NCBI GenBank assembly: GCA_024349245.1
Contig: JALDNG010000038.1
Span: 310,001 to 374,000 of the forward strand
Direction: 5' to 3'
Origin: Neodontobutis hainanensis
Taxonomy: Eukaryota; Chordata; Actinopteri; Gobiiformes; Odontobutidae
Length of the DNA stretch: 64,000 nucleotides
Shown here: positions 1 through 11,616 of the stretch, in pieces
Layout: each line of letters starts with the position of its first letter
How positions within the stretch are numbered: the first letter of the stretch is position 1
Notes under the pieces: model-generated
Told to the model about the DNA's origin: nothing
Database searches by the model: none
The model's input: only the letters and a program-made list of their open reading frames with translations
Program-made: the position numbers and the translations under genes

Positions 1-9
1 AGTATTCAT

Positions 10-125
10 TCATTTTCTACTGCTTAGTCCCATGAGGGGTCACGGGTGACTGAAGCCTATCCCGGCAGCTTTGGGCCTTAGGCGGGCACCCTGGACAATG
101 GCCAGTTGGTTGCAGGGCTGAAACT
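10..125 (+). repeat. Dispersed fish repeat fragment (copy 1)
   Basis: The segment contains the phrase gcctatcccggcagctttgg, then a 'caccctggacaatggccagt' block and 'gcagggctga'. The same ordered blocks recur at 43,215-43,420 and, more degenerate, at 32,845-32,935. The wording resembles a very common teleost interspersed repeat (beginning like 'catccattttctaccgctt', with a 'gggtacaccctggac' core). I do not assign a class. It is cut by the window edge or degenerate at its left end. Confidence 0.6.
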
Positions 126-130
126 CGCGC

Positions 131-2937
131 AAAAATTTGTAGATAATGTTAATGTCTCACATAAAAAAAAAGAAAAAAATGAAGCTACGGTCAGGCTTAC
201 TGTTTTTTCGACTACTCTTTCAACCAAATTTTATTCTAAATGCATTTTTTTTATACATTTATGTTGCTGATCACCATTTCCTAAGTAGATCTCATTAAAA
301 TGAGACAAAGGCAAGTTTTGTGGTGACCCAAATAAAATATAACTTTGGGAAAATACTGCTTTAAAGTCCATCCATTCCTAAGTACCACATATGACCATAC
401 TTTATCCTACTCTAACCCTTTAAAATATTGGATTCTTGCGCCTTTTTGAAATGAATGGGAGTCAATGGGAGCCAGTCTATTCGGAGTCAACCCTCATTGG
501 TCCTTTGTTCCTTTTTTTATTTAAATTTTTTATTGTCTACCGTCTAATTATATTCAAACTAAAAGGGAATTATTAGCCCATCATTATCTCTCGGTCCGTC
601 TGAGAATAAGAAGCACTTTTGAAATCCCACTCGTTTTGATTTGTGCCGGCAGCGCTTCCCTCGATTATATCTAATCTTTCAAACGAATGTTGTCATCTGC
701 AGAAAAAGTCCACCCAGGAACAATAAAAGCTCTCTGCAGACCATTTGTAAAGTGTCTCAGTGTATTTCTGATTAGAGCCGAGACGTGTGCAGCCTCTGGG
801 CAGGTCTCTGTGACTCAAGTGGATATATACAGGATATTTTAAACAGTGAGGAAGATATATGTCCGTTTAATACAAACTATTAGTGCCAAGATATGATACA
901 AGTGATGCATGAATCAGGTTTTAAAGACTAGCAGGTGGTCATAGGTTTGGGCGACATGGAAAATGTAGCTGTTTCTCTTTGTAACAGACATATGCAGCAC
1001 TTTTTCTGTGTTTTCAGCCTTTCATTCAGTGTTGACAAGTGGCAATGACCAATAGCCAATGGGAACTCAAGACTCCAATAGGCAATGATTATTCTCATCT
1101 AATAAAATCTATTATACAGAAGCATATAATCTAATTTTCTTCAGAGATCCCATTACATCATGCTGTTGGCAGATTAAAAAGTAGTCACTTACCCTTATTT
1201 AAATAACTATAACAATTATGTGCTGTATATTCTATTGCATAAGGCTCACAAAACGCCAGTAGCAGCAGCTGCTCCCGCTTCAGTTTTAGATGAAGCCTTT
1301 GTCACTTTGTTATTAAAGCAGGCCTGTATAAAAGTGACGTACAGCTGCATTTATAAGTGACAAGTTGAGGTCCATAAAAGAGCATAAGATAATACATTTA
1401 GTTGACCACTAGTGAAACAGGACAGACAGCAATAGTCCACTCATCTTACCAAAGCACAGGCCTATATATAACCTATATAATCGGGATATTAAGAGACCAC
1501 AATGTACTCCAGGGTAATGTAAAGGTACTATGCAATCCAACCAGTTTAGTGCATGTGTTCAACATATAAGCAACTAGTAAAGCCATTGTGGTACAAATTT
1601 AGTGCACATTAAGAGTTTAACATCTTTGTACTTAGAAGTGTATTGAAACAAAATACTTTAAGTAATATACAAAAAATGTAAACAAATTATTTTAAAAATC
1701 TATTCTAATTCTTTCTAGCATCTTCCAAAGTGAGTTATCCAGTCTATAGATGCTCCAATATGGCTGAATGTTACTGAATGTCTATATTTGGAACATGCAC
1801 ATCTGGTCAGATTATTTTAATTTAACTGTGTCTATATTTCCTATTAACATTATATAGATTATTAGAGAGTGCAAAAACACTTTCATTGTGATTGCTAATT
1901 CTCCTTGTGAGGCCCGTCTTGAGACCCACCAATGGCTCCAAATCCAAAATAGTCCAAAACCATGACGTCATTTCTTCAACTAAAACTAATTACAACGATA
2001 GCACTCAGTTATCCTAATCATATTTCTGTAAAACATTTTTTTTTTTTTTACCACATGTTAATCTGAGGAAATCCTCTATTTAATGGACGAAGAGAAAATC
2101 GTTTTATTCAGCAGCTAAAAAGAGGGAGCAAATAATGAGTCTGATAATGGTGCCCTTTGGGTTTTTAAATATTAGAGGTCAATTATTTTTGTATGAATAC
2201 CATGGATCTTATGATAATTTTGAGATACCTGACATTTTTATTGACGTTAAAAGTCTTAAACTACATACATAGCACCATGTCGATACTTACACTGTCCTTC
2301 TTAGAGATTACTTTATAATTACATGAAACAACAATCAATGTAACATTAAAAAGGGATTAGAATAAATATTTCATTGATTATATCAATAATAAATGCTCAG
2401 AGTGGTGTGTGTGGTCTAAAGGCCAGACAACATTTGAGGCTTCACACTGAGTAAAAGCCATTGTAGAAGAGGCTTAACAAACAACAGTGAGTTCAGCAGA
2501 GCATGATGCCATCGAGCGACGGGACACCGGCGCTTTGCACGACTGCCATCTCCTCCTCACAGCTGCGTACGGGACGCTGTCTGCCTCTTCTCAAAAAATA
2601 CAGACCGGCAAATGCCACAAATGATAAACAGAACTAGACGACAGAAGCTTGTACAAAAATATAATGAAAAAATTGGGTTTGACCAAAAATATGCCACTTC
2701 CTCTCGGTTAAAGTCGCAAAGGTGTGTATGGGACCAGTTGGCAGAAGTTTACCTTCAACAGAACAATAAAGTACAACATGCTTTTGTTCAGAGAAAAGAG
2801 ATGTAATGCTGCAGTGACAGAAGACAAAGAACAAAACAGAGAACCATTATATTTCACATTTTGAAGCAAATGTCTAAAGCAACACAAGTGCAGAGTTGGT
2901 ACAAACGGGTCAAGATGACACTTAAAGAGGAAGGCAT
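131..2937. other. Non-coding stretch, nothing recognised
   Basis: AT-rich unique-looking DNA with no open frame above about 60 codons until 2,612 and no recognisable repeat. Short A/T runs occur near 165 and 2,038. The open frames around 2,612-2,947 overlap on both strands, match no family I know and look like chance. Confidence 0.5.
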
Positions 2938-3724
2938 TACCAAACACCGACCTCCGTGAGTCTGGACTTGGTCTAAGACTGGACTAACGCTGTCTCCTTC
3001 ACCAAACACTGACCTCCGTGAGTCTGGACCTGGTCTAAGACTGGACTAACTCTGTCTCCTTCACCAAACACTGACCTCCGTGAGTCTGGACTCGGTCTAA
3101 GACTGGACTAACTCTGTCTCCTTCACCAAACACTGACCTCCGTGAGTCTGGACCTGGTCTAAGACTGGACTAACTCTGTCTCCTTCACCAAACACTGACC
3201 TCCGTGAGTCTGGACTCGGTCTAAGACTGGACTAACTCTGTCTCCTTCACCAAACACTGACCTCCGTGAGTCTGGACTCGGTCTAAGACTGGACTAACTC
3301 TGTCTCCTTCACCAAACACTGACCTCCGTGAGTCTGGACTCGGTCTAAGACTGGACTAACTCTGTCTCCTTCACCAAACACTGACCTCCGTGAGTCTGGA
3401 CTCGGTCTAAGACTGGACTAACTCTGTCTCCTTCACCAAACACTGACCTCCGTGAGTCTGGACTCGGTCTAAGACTGGACTAACTCTGTCTCCTTCACCA
3501 AACACTGACCTCCGTGAGTCTGGACTCGGTCTAAGACTGGACTAACTCTGTCTCCTTCACCAAACACTGACCTCCGTGAGTCTGGACTCGGTCTAAGACT
3601 GGACTAACTCTGTCTCCTTCACCAAACACTGACCTCCGTGAGTCTGGACTCGGTCTAAGACTGGACTAACTCTGTCTCCTTCACCAAACACTGACCTCCG
3701 TGAGTCTGGACCTGGTCTAAGACA
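2938..3724. repeat. 62-bp minisatellite, about 12.7 copies
   Basis: A tandem array with an exact 62-bp period: the phrase 'caccaaacactgacctccgt' begins at 3,000, 3,062, 3,124, 3,186 and so on to 3,682, with a slightly divergent first copy at 2,938 (cgacc instead of tgacc). Copies are nearly identical. The main variant is 'ggactcggtc' against 'ggacctggtc': the outer copies alternate or carry the second form, while the block of about eight copies from 3,186 to 3,681 all carry 'ctcgg'. The last unit breaks off after 'ctggtctaagac'. Internally the unit is built from related 'gtctggac' and 'gactggac' words. No coding or terminal inverted repeat signature is seen. Confidence 0.97.
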
Positions 3725-3990
3725 GGAATCACCAAACCTTCCATGAGTTTTGACTTTAAAACTGGACTCGGACTGCTTTTAACTTCTGCTTTTTAACTGT
3801 TTCTTGTATCTAATGCATTGCATTGTGCACTGGCTTTGGTCTTTACATGGTCTGGCCCTGAGTCTTGCTCTTGACTCGGTCTTAACAAACTAAAAGCGTT
3901 GGTCTTGTCATGGTCTTGATACGCTCTGGTCTCGGACTGGTCTTGGTCAGTATGACTTGTGTCTTGACTACAACAATACTGTCTATAATA
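3725..3990. repeat. Degenerate GGTCTTG/CTGGTC-rich flank of the minisatellite
   Basis: Directly after the 62-bp array the sequence keeps its vocabulary in decayed form: 'accaaaccttccatgag', 'aaactggactcggactg', then repeated 'ggtcttg', 'tggtctgg' and 'ctcggtctt' words to about 3,970. It looks like an older, decayed edge of the same repetitive domain. The minus-strand open frame over it (3,793-4,020) is low-complexity and unlikely to be a gene. Confidence 0.5.
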
Positions 3991-5810
3991 GTAAATTATC
4001 TGCTTTTGTAGCACAGACACTGTATATTAACGAGGCTTTTTTAAATATCCAGTCATTCTGCGCAAAAGCATGCCTTGTTTCCTGAAGTACAGCTGCCAGA
4101 TTTCAATCCTCAGTGAAGTAATGTTGGAGGCTCAGTCAGAGACACAGGTGCAAATATTTGGCCTCTCATCTTAAACGCTGAATCGTATGCAGCGGTGTGC
4201 TCTCACGACCATATGTTTGAGTAAGTGCCTGTCGTGTACTACAAGCGAGCCCATCTCGTCAAGTGGGCCCCGGGATCCGTGTTTGCAGTCATTTCAATTC
4301 TTAAGTCCTACCTTTTAAATATTTGAAGAGCCAGACTCGAATTAAGCACAAGAAGAGCAGAGGCTTCTCAGGGCTCGTGTAAGAATAGGGAAGCATCCAT
4401 AATGAATGTGTCTTTGCTCCCTTTCATGATTTAGTTCAAGGAGAAAGAACAAAGGAAGTCTTGGGGAAATTAACTTTGTTGTTTTACTGCATCGATCTAG
4501 TCAAGAATAGAAGAACTACTTTGAGTGATGGATCCAAAGTGGCCTTATTGTAAGAGTTGAATGTACTTAGCTTGAGTGTATCAAGTTTATGAAAACATCT
4601 GGAGGTGTCCTGTGTGGCATGTTCAGATGTATTCAGATCTGAAAGTATAAATAGTCTAGTAATAGTATTTACCGAACCTCTGTTTATTGATGTTCATCTT
4701 ATTATTGGTTGCATATACACAGGAAAATTTACTTTTTCTTTCTTAATGTGATAAAAGTAGTAGAAGTGACTGATCAGAAATGTGCTGTTTTAACCAGATG
4801 CCAGTGTAATTTTGCTGAGGAAGCAGAGAAAAGTGTAAACTGATCTAATGTGGACTCAGGAATGAAATGAAGGTCTAATGGAGGCTCTCATTGTTAAAAA
4901 CAAAGATGGTTTTGATTCTTGGTATGTTCTTTTGTTGTACTTGTTTATAGATTCTATATAAAGCATGTCTGAGAGTTTATAAAGCTTGGTATAAATCCTA
5001 TCAAACTCAAACTCTTGGCTTTAGCGTTCTCCTCGATGCATCCTGCACACAAGACTCTTAAATCTTCGGGGAGACATACTGGTCTGTGAATATAATAAAA
5101 AAAAGCTCTGATCCCACGATCGGACTGAGGACTGCTGTAGACGGCAGATAACAAAGTCTGGCTGTGGTTATTTCCTCACTGCCTTCTTCCATTCTGCCTC
5201 ATCCATCCAGCCTCATACGACGCTCGGCTTAAAACGGTCACGCAGGTAATGTGATCACAAAGACTGAGACGACAAGGTGGTGGGTTGTAAGGTAAATTAT
5301 TAAAATTTTAGTTTTTTGTTGAGTTCATGAATTCTGTTGATCATCATCAGTCTATGTCTGAACGCACAACACTAATAAGAAAAGCTCTAAAGTGTGACTA
5401 GGGTCAGAGGCGATGCAATGACAAACTAACAGTCAGAGCACACTAGGACTGAAGGAAAGAGCCATGGAGAGGCTTTGAAGGTCCATGCAGTATATTTGAA
5501 TATATTAACATTAACAATCCAAGATGTTCAACCTACACAACACAATGAACAGATAATGCATGCCTCTGCCGACTCTTGAGATCTGGAGAAATATTAGTAT
5601 AAATATAGTTGTCTATAAGAAATCTGTGCAGCTTAATATAACAAGGCCATCGTGTGTATTATGTGTAGGAAGAAGAGTTAAAGAGGTGAAGGTGCACTGT
5701 GTAAAAGCGTAGTATTTAACATAATGGAACACATCTGTCAAGAGTGTATACTCTTTTCTTTTGCTTTGAGAGTAGGCGAATTTATTTATTTTTTTGTTGT
5801 TTTATGTGAG
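3991..5810. other. Non-coding stretch, nothing recognised
   Basis: Unique-looking DNA without recognisable repeats or coding signal. A patch near 5,000-5,220 is slightly richer in CpG and has a short minus-strand open frame, but there is no family match and no convincing splice sites. Confidence 0.45.
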
Positions 5811-5935
5811 AAAAGGAACTGTTTATTCACCCAATAATTTATTGTCACAGGAATCATCTGAAAAAAACGAGACCTTGACGTAATCCTGGCTTCATTATTA
5901 AGGATTTTAAAAGATAATAATTTTAAGTCATGAAT
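5811..5935. repeat. Short dispersed repeat family A, copy 1
   Basis: Contains 'cacaggaatcatctgaaaaa' followed by a decayed 'cttcattattaaggatttta'. Matching phrases occur in the same order at 42,590-42,680 and in part at 47,215-47,280. The three copies are diverged outside the 'acaggaatcatct' core, so this is an old dispersed element of unknown class. Confidence 0.5.
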
Positions 5936-6344
5936 GGAAGCTTTGTCCAAATTATTGATGATGAACCATTTTGTTGTCAAGGGGGTCCTTAGTTTTAACA
6001 CAAATATACAGCAACAACAACAGCAACAGTACATAAAATATACAATATACAAGACAACACAACTCAACACACAGTGCTCTCTTGGTCTAGAAGCAGAAAC
6101 AAATATGTTTCAGATGTAGGTTATAGATCAAATAGAAAATGATTACTCCAGTCAATCTGGTGCTTACAAAAATACATATTTACCAAATATTTTTTTGATT
6201 CTGAGGAGAGTAAAGAAGACGTGATCACTAAGCCATAGATTGTGTGAAGCAAATTTTAGGGTCTATTTCAGAGCTATCTTTATATAATATTTTGCTCGGT
6301 TTCATCTTGATTTACTCTGAGACTGTAACATATTCAGTGAATTT

Positions 6345-6800
6345 TCTGCATTTTATAACTTTACAGCCTTATTCCAAAATGGATTAAATTCATTATTTGT
6401 ATCAAAACTTTAGAAAAAAATACCCTATAATGACAATGTGAAAGAAGGTAGAATTTTTTGGCAAATTTGTTAAAAATAAAAAACTAAAAAAAAGCACATG
6501 TACATAAATATTTAGAATCTTTTCTATGACAATACAGTACATCCAATACATGTCCAATACAGCTCAGATACATCCTTCTTCCACTGATCATCCTTAACAC
6601 GCTCCTACACCTTGACTTGAGTCCACCTGTGGTAAATTAACATTTTATTTTATTTTTTTATAAATTTGCAGATAATTTATACAACCTTCTTTCATGTTGT
6701 CATTGTGGGGTATTGTTTGTAAAATTTTGACGCAAATAATGAAATTAACCCATTTTAGAATTTGGCTGTAACGTAACAAAAGGTGCAAAATGTTTTTCAA
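6345..6800. mobile_element. Degenerate non-autonomous Tc1-like element
   Basis: The left part reads 'acagccttattccaaaatgg' (6,364 onward), then 'attaaattcattattt', 'accctataatgacaatgtga' and a run of 'ttaaaaataaaa'. The right part (about 6,660-6,790) carries the same words as reverse complement: 'tcatgttgtcattgtggggt', then 'attaacccattttagaattt', then 'ggctgtaacgtaac'. This long inverted-repeat vocabulary is that of a widespread fish Tc1/mariner family, recognised from memory. The centre (6,480-6,650) is too short to hold a transposase and none is visible, so this is an internally deleted copy. The outermost ends and TA duplication are not clearly preserved. Confidence 0.8.
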
Positions 6801-7411
6801 ACTGTACGTTTAAAGTTAGACCTCTGGTGAAATGAAAAAAACACATTTTGTAGTTATGGAGCTATAAGTCATTTTCAAGCACACTCCAAAAAGCCGGCCA
6901 GGGTTTAAATGGTTAAAGGGATGTTCATGGTTGTGGGTGTTTTTTTTACCAGAGTTTCACATGACTGCTTTATCAAGTCTGACTGGGATTAGACTGTTGG
7001 TGTGAGCCTGAACTTGTCTTTCTGAAAATACTTTCCCACGGATTTGAAATAAGCCTGTTAACGATACATTTCCGGGCTAGTTTCATGAAATGTTTTTTTC
7101 AGGTCACCATCGGATGTACTTACACTGGGTTGTTCATTGACAACAGCATTTTCCTCCAGGGCTACTGAGCTGTTTACATGCTTTTAAAAAGGAGGAATGT
7201 GAGTTTTGGAACCGCAATCTATACTTTTGACATCAGATGTTCACCAGAAAAGGATCAAAACTACAACTGATATTTCTGTACTTTATATTTTATATGTATT
7301 TTAACCAGATCTACCATATACCAAGTTCTTTTGTCTGAATCCATGCTGACAGTAATCTGCACGACCTAATAAACTCTCTATTTACCACAAACAACCAGAC
7401 CTTCTATCACT
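6801..7411. other. Non-coding stretch, nothing recognised
   Basis: AT-rich DNA with no coding signal or repeat that I recognise. Confidence 0.45.
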
Positions 7412-7640
7412 TTACAAAGTGTAACACGGGTAATGGATTTCAGAAGACAGGTGTTGGATTGCAGTGTGTGTACTTACTGACTGTAGAGTGAGATCAAACG
7501 GATCATCTGTGTTTGTGTTGGGAGGTGGGGAGGGGATGGCAGCTGACCCGCCCCCGTCATTCCCTCGAAACATCATTGCAAACGGCGCAGCGCTCACGTC
7601 GGCTCCTTCAAAAGGCCTCCGCGTTCACCTGGGACTCGGG
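7412..7640 (-). other. CpG-richer open-frame patch, possible minus-strand exon
   Basis: The patch 7,530-7,630 is distinctly richer in CpG than its surroundings. On the minus strand a frame beginning with two ATG codons near 7,578 reads MMFRGNDGGGSAAIPSPPP and continues to a splice-donor-like 'tca|gtaagt' near 7,477. Upstream on the same strand is 'gagtcccag', a possible acceptor with a poor pyrimidine tract, and an in-frame stop lies between it and the ATGs, so the ATG would have to be the true start. I recognise no protein family. It could equally be a conserved non-coding element or chance. Confidence 0.2.
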
Positions 7641-9179
7641 CTCATTGTGCTCAGATAAATGGTTTCTGACTGGGGCTGTGCTTCTGCTCAACTCTCGACT
7701 ACATGCATCATTCAGCTGCCATATGCGGTTAGCGTAGCTCAGAGAGACAACAAAGGGTTACACCAGGTTAGAAACTCAACGAACAACACAAAAGACTCCT
7801 GTGGTTTGGATGAAAACGCACTCTGGTTGAGGTTAGGATAAGATCTTCCACTTCATAAACGCTCTTAAACACAAGTGCTTGAGGCCAAATCAACAAAAGG
7901 CAAAGTATCTATTCTATTTGCATGAAAATATTTGCAGAAATGTACATTGAAGATGTCCACAACCACCTCAAAAGAAAACTATTTACATTTGACATTTCAA
8001 GCCAGTACTTCCTGTTTCTGTTCCTACAACAATCCAGAAAAGACAAAATGTGCCCAGACTCATTAGCTCTATCGCGTTTGTGCTGCACATCGATCGTTAA
8101 AAGGTCTATAAAACAAGAAGAAACGATAATACAATGATGGCTGTTGTATTTGCCAAGTTTTGGAAATACAATTCTGAGTAAAGGGTATAAATTGCCTTTG
8201 AAATATTAAAACATTTTACAAAACGCATGCATCAACAGCAGTAAGGATCACTTATTTACTGATAGTTGTGTGGTGTATTTCACACCATATTACTTAATAT
8301 TTTCATGCGTTTTTTTCTTTACTCAAGCTATTTAAAGTGACAGTGTTGAATACCTAACTCTTACCAAACCACCAGAATCCACAACCTTTTCCTCCTGAAC
8401 ACACCTGATACTGCTTGACCCGGGCAAGACTAGTGACTTTATGAGATAAATGGTTGACACATCTCAAAGGCCATCATATTGTACATTTGGTGGGTTGGAT
8501 GCTAAAGACAGAGTTTAAAATACTGAATTGAACAACTGTACATCAAGCTGTGTTTCACTAACACTCAGTTTTCCTTTCCTTAAGTGCAAAGCATATTATT
8601 TCCATATAAAAGCTCTGAATTAAAATAGCCATTATCTGTACATTGAAGCTAAATTTATACAGTCTTTCCCAGTGGCTGTATAAAACGTCTGGCACAAAGC
8701 TCCGAAAGAGATAAAGTCCTTTTTAATAACAGCGTAGTGAAGTTTGGCAGCGGAGGATGAGTCAAAAATACTGCTTCCTCCTAAGTTTGGTTTGTTTTTT
8801 TTTGCTCAAGGAATAAAACATTTTGGTCTGTCTCTGCAAACAGCGGGAAACTAACGGATATGACTGTTTTTTTTTTTCCTTTATTGATTGTAGGCTTCAG
8901 GGAATGTTTGAAAAATGATGTTTGAGGAAGATTTGCAGTCGACCAGAGGGCAAAGCATATCTCCCAGAGAAATATGTCTGAAAACTACAGTCACAGCTCG
9001 TCTGAGGAGGAGATGCGGTGGTAAAGGGAGCACTTTGCAAAATGAACTCAAGTGAATGGCACAAAGAGACTCGGCTGTGAATGATGTAGTGATAAGTGCA
9101 TTGAGCCCAGAGTTAAACACACAAATTTGAATACCTCTATTACAATATAGTTCTCCAAAAGGGCTTTTAACCTGAAAAC
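7641..9179. other. Non-coding stretch with a weak repeat resemblance
   Basis: No coding signal. The segment 8,005-8,060 ('gtacttcctgtttctgttcc', 'tacaacaatccagaaaagac') resembles 17,870-17,925 ('ttacttcctggttctacaac', 'agctcagagaggacaaactg'), which may be a decayed dispersed repeat. The rest is unique-looking. Confidence 0.35.
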
Positions 9180-9184
9180 AAATG

Positions 9185-9375
9185 CGCCCCAGTCTTCCAT
9201 CCCTCGCTCACAATTAATCCAAAACAAGGCTGCACGCTTACTCATTCCAGCCTCCTAAAAAACTCCATGAACACATTAGTCCTGCTGCCTTTGCACACTC
9301 CAGTCACAGAATCCAAATCCAACTTTAAGTCACTGGTGGCTCATTTGAGAGTGCTTTTGTAAAAATAAAATCAAA
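9185..9375 (+). pseudogene. Decayed LINE reverse-transcriptase C-terminal fragment
   Basis: On the plus strand 9,200-9,370 translates to a stretch containing SQLIQNKAARLLTHSSLL, then TPVTESKSNFKSLVAHL. This is the typical 'QxxQNxAARLLT... (LPVxxRIxFK)' region that follows the reverse transcriptase in L2/CR1/jockey-type non-LTR retrotransposons. The middle (LKNSMNTLVLLPLHTP) is decayed relative to the family pattern. There is no catalytic domain and no 3' tail that I can place, so it is only a short relic. The identification rests on remembered family patterns. Confidence 0.45.
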
Positions 9376-10033
9376 AACGCTATCCAGTCTTTACTTATCA
9401 CCAAAGCAAAAGCAAGTTTATTTTGAGATTTATAGATTAATTCATAAATGTTGTTAATAGACACATCCACAAAAGAATCAGTATGATCTAAAACGTATTT
9501 AAAACCATTTTAAACTGGTTTAAACTCAGATAAATTTAACTAAACTATGTGTTCCTCACAGTTTTATTTTATTTCTAAAATTGTCCTCAGTGTTGCATTT
9601 GATTTCATCTTGTTTCTGTTGAATTTGAAAGAATGCATTAAAAGTGTTGTAGAGAATTTGAAACATAAAGATGAGCCTTTTCTGTAAACTATTCAGACAC
9701 ATTCCAAGCAATTTAGACAAAGGAAGTAAAACATTTACATAATATTTTGAATTATAAACTAACCCTAACCCTAACCTTTAACGGACTAATAATAATAAAA
9801 AATGTATCCATTTGTGGTTGTTTTTTTTTTAATTTTAAGGGTGTTTGTAGGATTTTAGGAGGTTTTTTGGAAGGATTCAAACCAATTTTTAGTTGCATTA
9901 AAAAGATAACTCTCTAAGTGATGGAAGTATTCAATTTTTCAGAGTCATTTAAATCCATTTCAAAACATCTGAAATACACTCAAAACATCAGTACATATTT
10001 TTTTTCCATTGCGTTTCATGTTTCAAAAACATT
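9376..10033. other. Non-coding stretch with a tiny telomere-like tract
   Basis: AT-rich DNA. A short 'aaccctaaccctaacc' at about 9,762-9,777 equals two to three units of the vertebrate telomere repeat, likely a short interstitial tract. Nothing else is recognised. Confidence 0.4.
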
Positions 10034-10462
10034 TCACTCCAGCAGATAATGGTGGTGTTTACTCTGAGGTCCCTGATCTGAATGAAAAGCCTGGTCCGTT
10101 TCATGTCGGAGCCCGACGTGAACACTGCTGTTGACACATGGTCTTTTGTCGCTGACCCGTGAAGACGAATGTGAGCGGATTGGGCAGCGTCGGAGCCCGA
10201 GCGCAGATTGTTCCTGTGAAATACGAGCGGTGGAAAAGTTAGCTGGCCTCTTTGAACTCTGATGCATTATGGCTGCTCCCGCATTGAGCCCAACAGGTGG
10301 AGAGTTGGTAAATGATAGCAGCAGTGGCAGGCTGCCAAAGATGCACGGATGAAAGAGATGCTCAGCTCGCACACAAACACATCCACCCTCACCAACACTG
10401 TTAAAAATACACCAACAGAGACTGGAAACACTGCATAAACACTTATAAATATATATCCACAC
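10034..10462 (-). other. Unrecognised 142-codon open frame in CpG-richer patch
   Basis: An uninterrupted minus-strand frame covers a patch with many CpGs (10,060-10,290). It would begin with GTG. The first internal ATG (near 10,265) gives MHQSSKRPANFSTARIS. A possible acceptor 'cgtatttcacag' lies inside the frame near 10,220. The 12-mer 'gtcggagcccga' occurs twice (10,105 and 10,189) on the plus strand. I recognise no domain, signal peptide or family, and the residue composition (His, Ser and Arg rich) is not gene-like enough to call. It may be a regulatory CpG patch rather than an exon. Confidence 0.2.
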
Positions 10463-10924
10463 TGTAAAAAATAAACCAGGATGAAGATGTTATAGATTTA
10501 AAGCAACAGTAACTGTCTGAGTAATGGAAGAGCTCAATAGTGTTAGGTAATAAAACATCAGGTTTTGTATTACATAAACCTCTTACTGCAGGACACAAAG
10601 GTTCTGAGGAGTTGATCTGAAAAGGCTGTAGGTGGTGTTGAACCGGTATGACTTTAGAATAAATAGCTTTATGTAAGCAGCTGCAGTTGTTTTAACGCAG
10701 GGGAAATCTGTTCTAAACTATAGCTAAACTACGGCTAAAAACGTTTATAACAGATTTACAGGTCTGGGCTACAATATCAGTATGTCAGAAGAGCTTCAGA
10801 TGTCACATGATGCTTTATGCCATTAGCAGAAAAAATGAGCCAAAATATGAAGTGTCTGAGAAGATCTTAAGTTCTGCCGTGGCCGTAAGCTAATTTCCAT
10901 CCGTTGTCCCAACATTCTCACACC
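10463..10924. other. Non-coding stretch, nothing recognised
   Basis: AT-rich unique-looking DNA between the open-frame patch and the SINE. Confidence 0.45.
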
Positions 10925-11092
10925 ATACACCAGAGCAACAATCACACGCACTCATACACCAGTGCTGTGTCACTGGAGGCAAGGTGGGTTAAGTGTCTTG
11001 CCCAAGGACACAACGACAGTTTGAACTGTGGGGAGAGTGGGAATCGAACCGCCTACATTCTGGTTGAAAGAAGACCACTCTACACCGTTTGT
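10925..11092 (-). mobile_element. tRNA-derived SINE, minus strand
   Basis: Read on the minus strand, the tRNA-like part is at 11,040-11,090. It contains 'ggcggttcgattcccactct', matching the tRNA B box (GGTTCGANTCC), next to 'agagtggtct'. It is followed by the SINE central domain 'gtccttgggcaagacactta' and 'acccaccttgcctccagtga'. The same B box and central domain recur on the plus strand at 34,717-34,798 and, diverged, at 27,298-27,340. The tRNA-like head is partly decayed (A box not clear), and the LINE-like 3' tail of the other copies is absent or decayed. Confidence 0.85.
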
Positions 11093-11616
11093 AGTTGCAT
11101 TTACAATATTTGACTTTATTATACTTAAGTCTGGTTCCTGTATGTGAAGTATTAAAGTGCCTAGATCTTTTCAAGCTCATATGGTGGACACAGTCATGTG
11201 ATGTCCAGGGGACGTTTAGCTCTGTCCAGCTCTGTCTTATAACTACCACAGTCCACAGAGTCACTAAAGCAGCAAAGTGTGGGAGGTTTTTAAAGCAATA
11301 GTTTATAAATGTAAAGGAAATATATGGGTTGTATTTTGTAACGTTACAAAGCTTGTAGGAACACAGTAAAAAGGCTGTTTTTCAATTCTCTGCTCTAGTT
11401 CTGGACAGATGTGGAGCTTTGACCTGAGTTTGGGGTCACAATAAGATGCCTTTTCTGCATTTTCCATCATTTAAATATTAAACCATCTCAATCCCTGGAA
11501 GTCTAAGTACTTTATAGTCTCAGCCATAACTTGATTTCCATTATTGTGGCCTTGACTACAACTCTACTCTTTTCACATTATTTCACACTTTTCCATTATA
11601 TTCATTTACATTACAG
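11093..11616. other. Non-coding stretch, nothing recognised
   Basis: No coding or repeat signal that I recognise. It ends in the pyrimidine-rich run preceding the splice-like segment at 11,617. Confidence 0.4.

Noticed and set aside
5934..6119. A glutamine-repeat protein (QQQQQQQ) on the plus strand.
   Set aside because: The run comes from a short CAA/CAG microsatellite near 6,009-6,030 in otherwise AT-rich DNA; there is no wider coding support.
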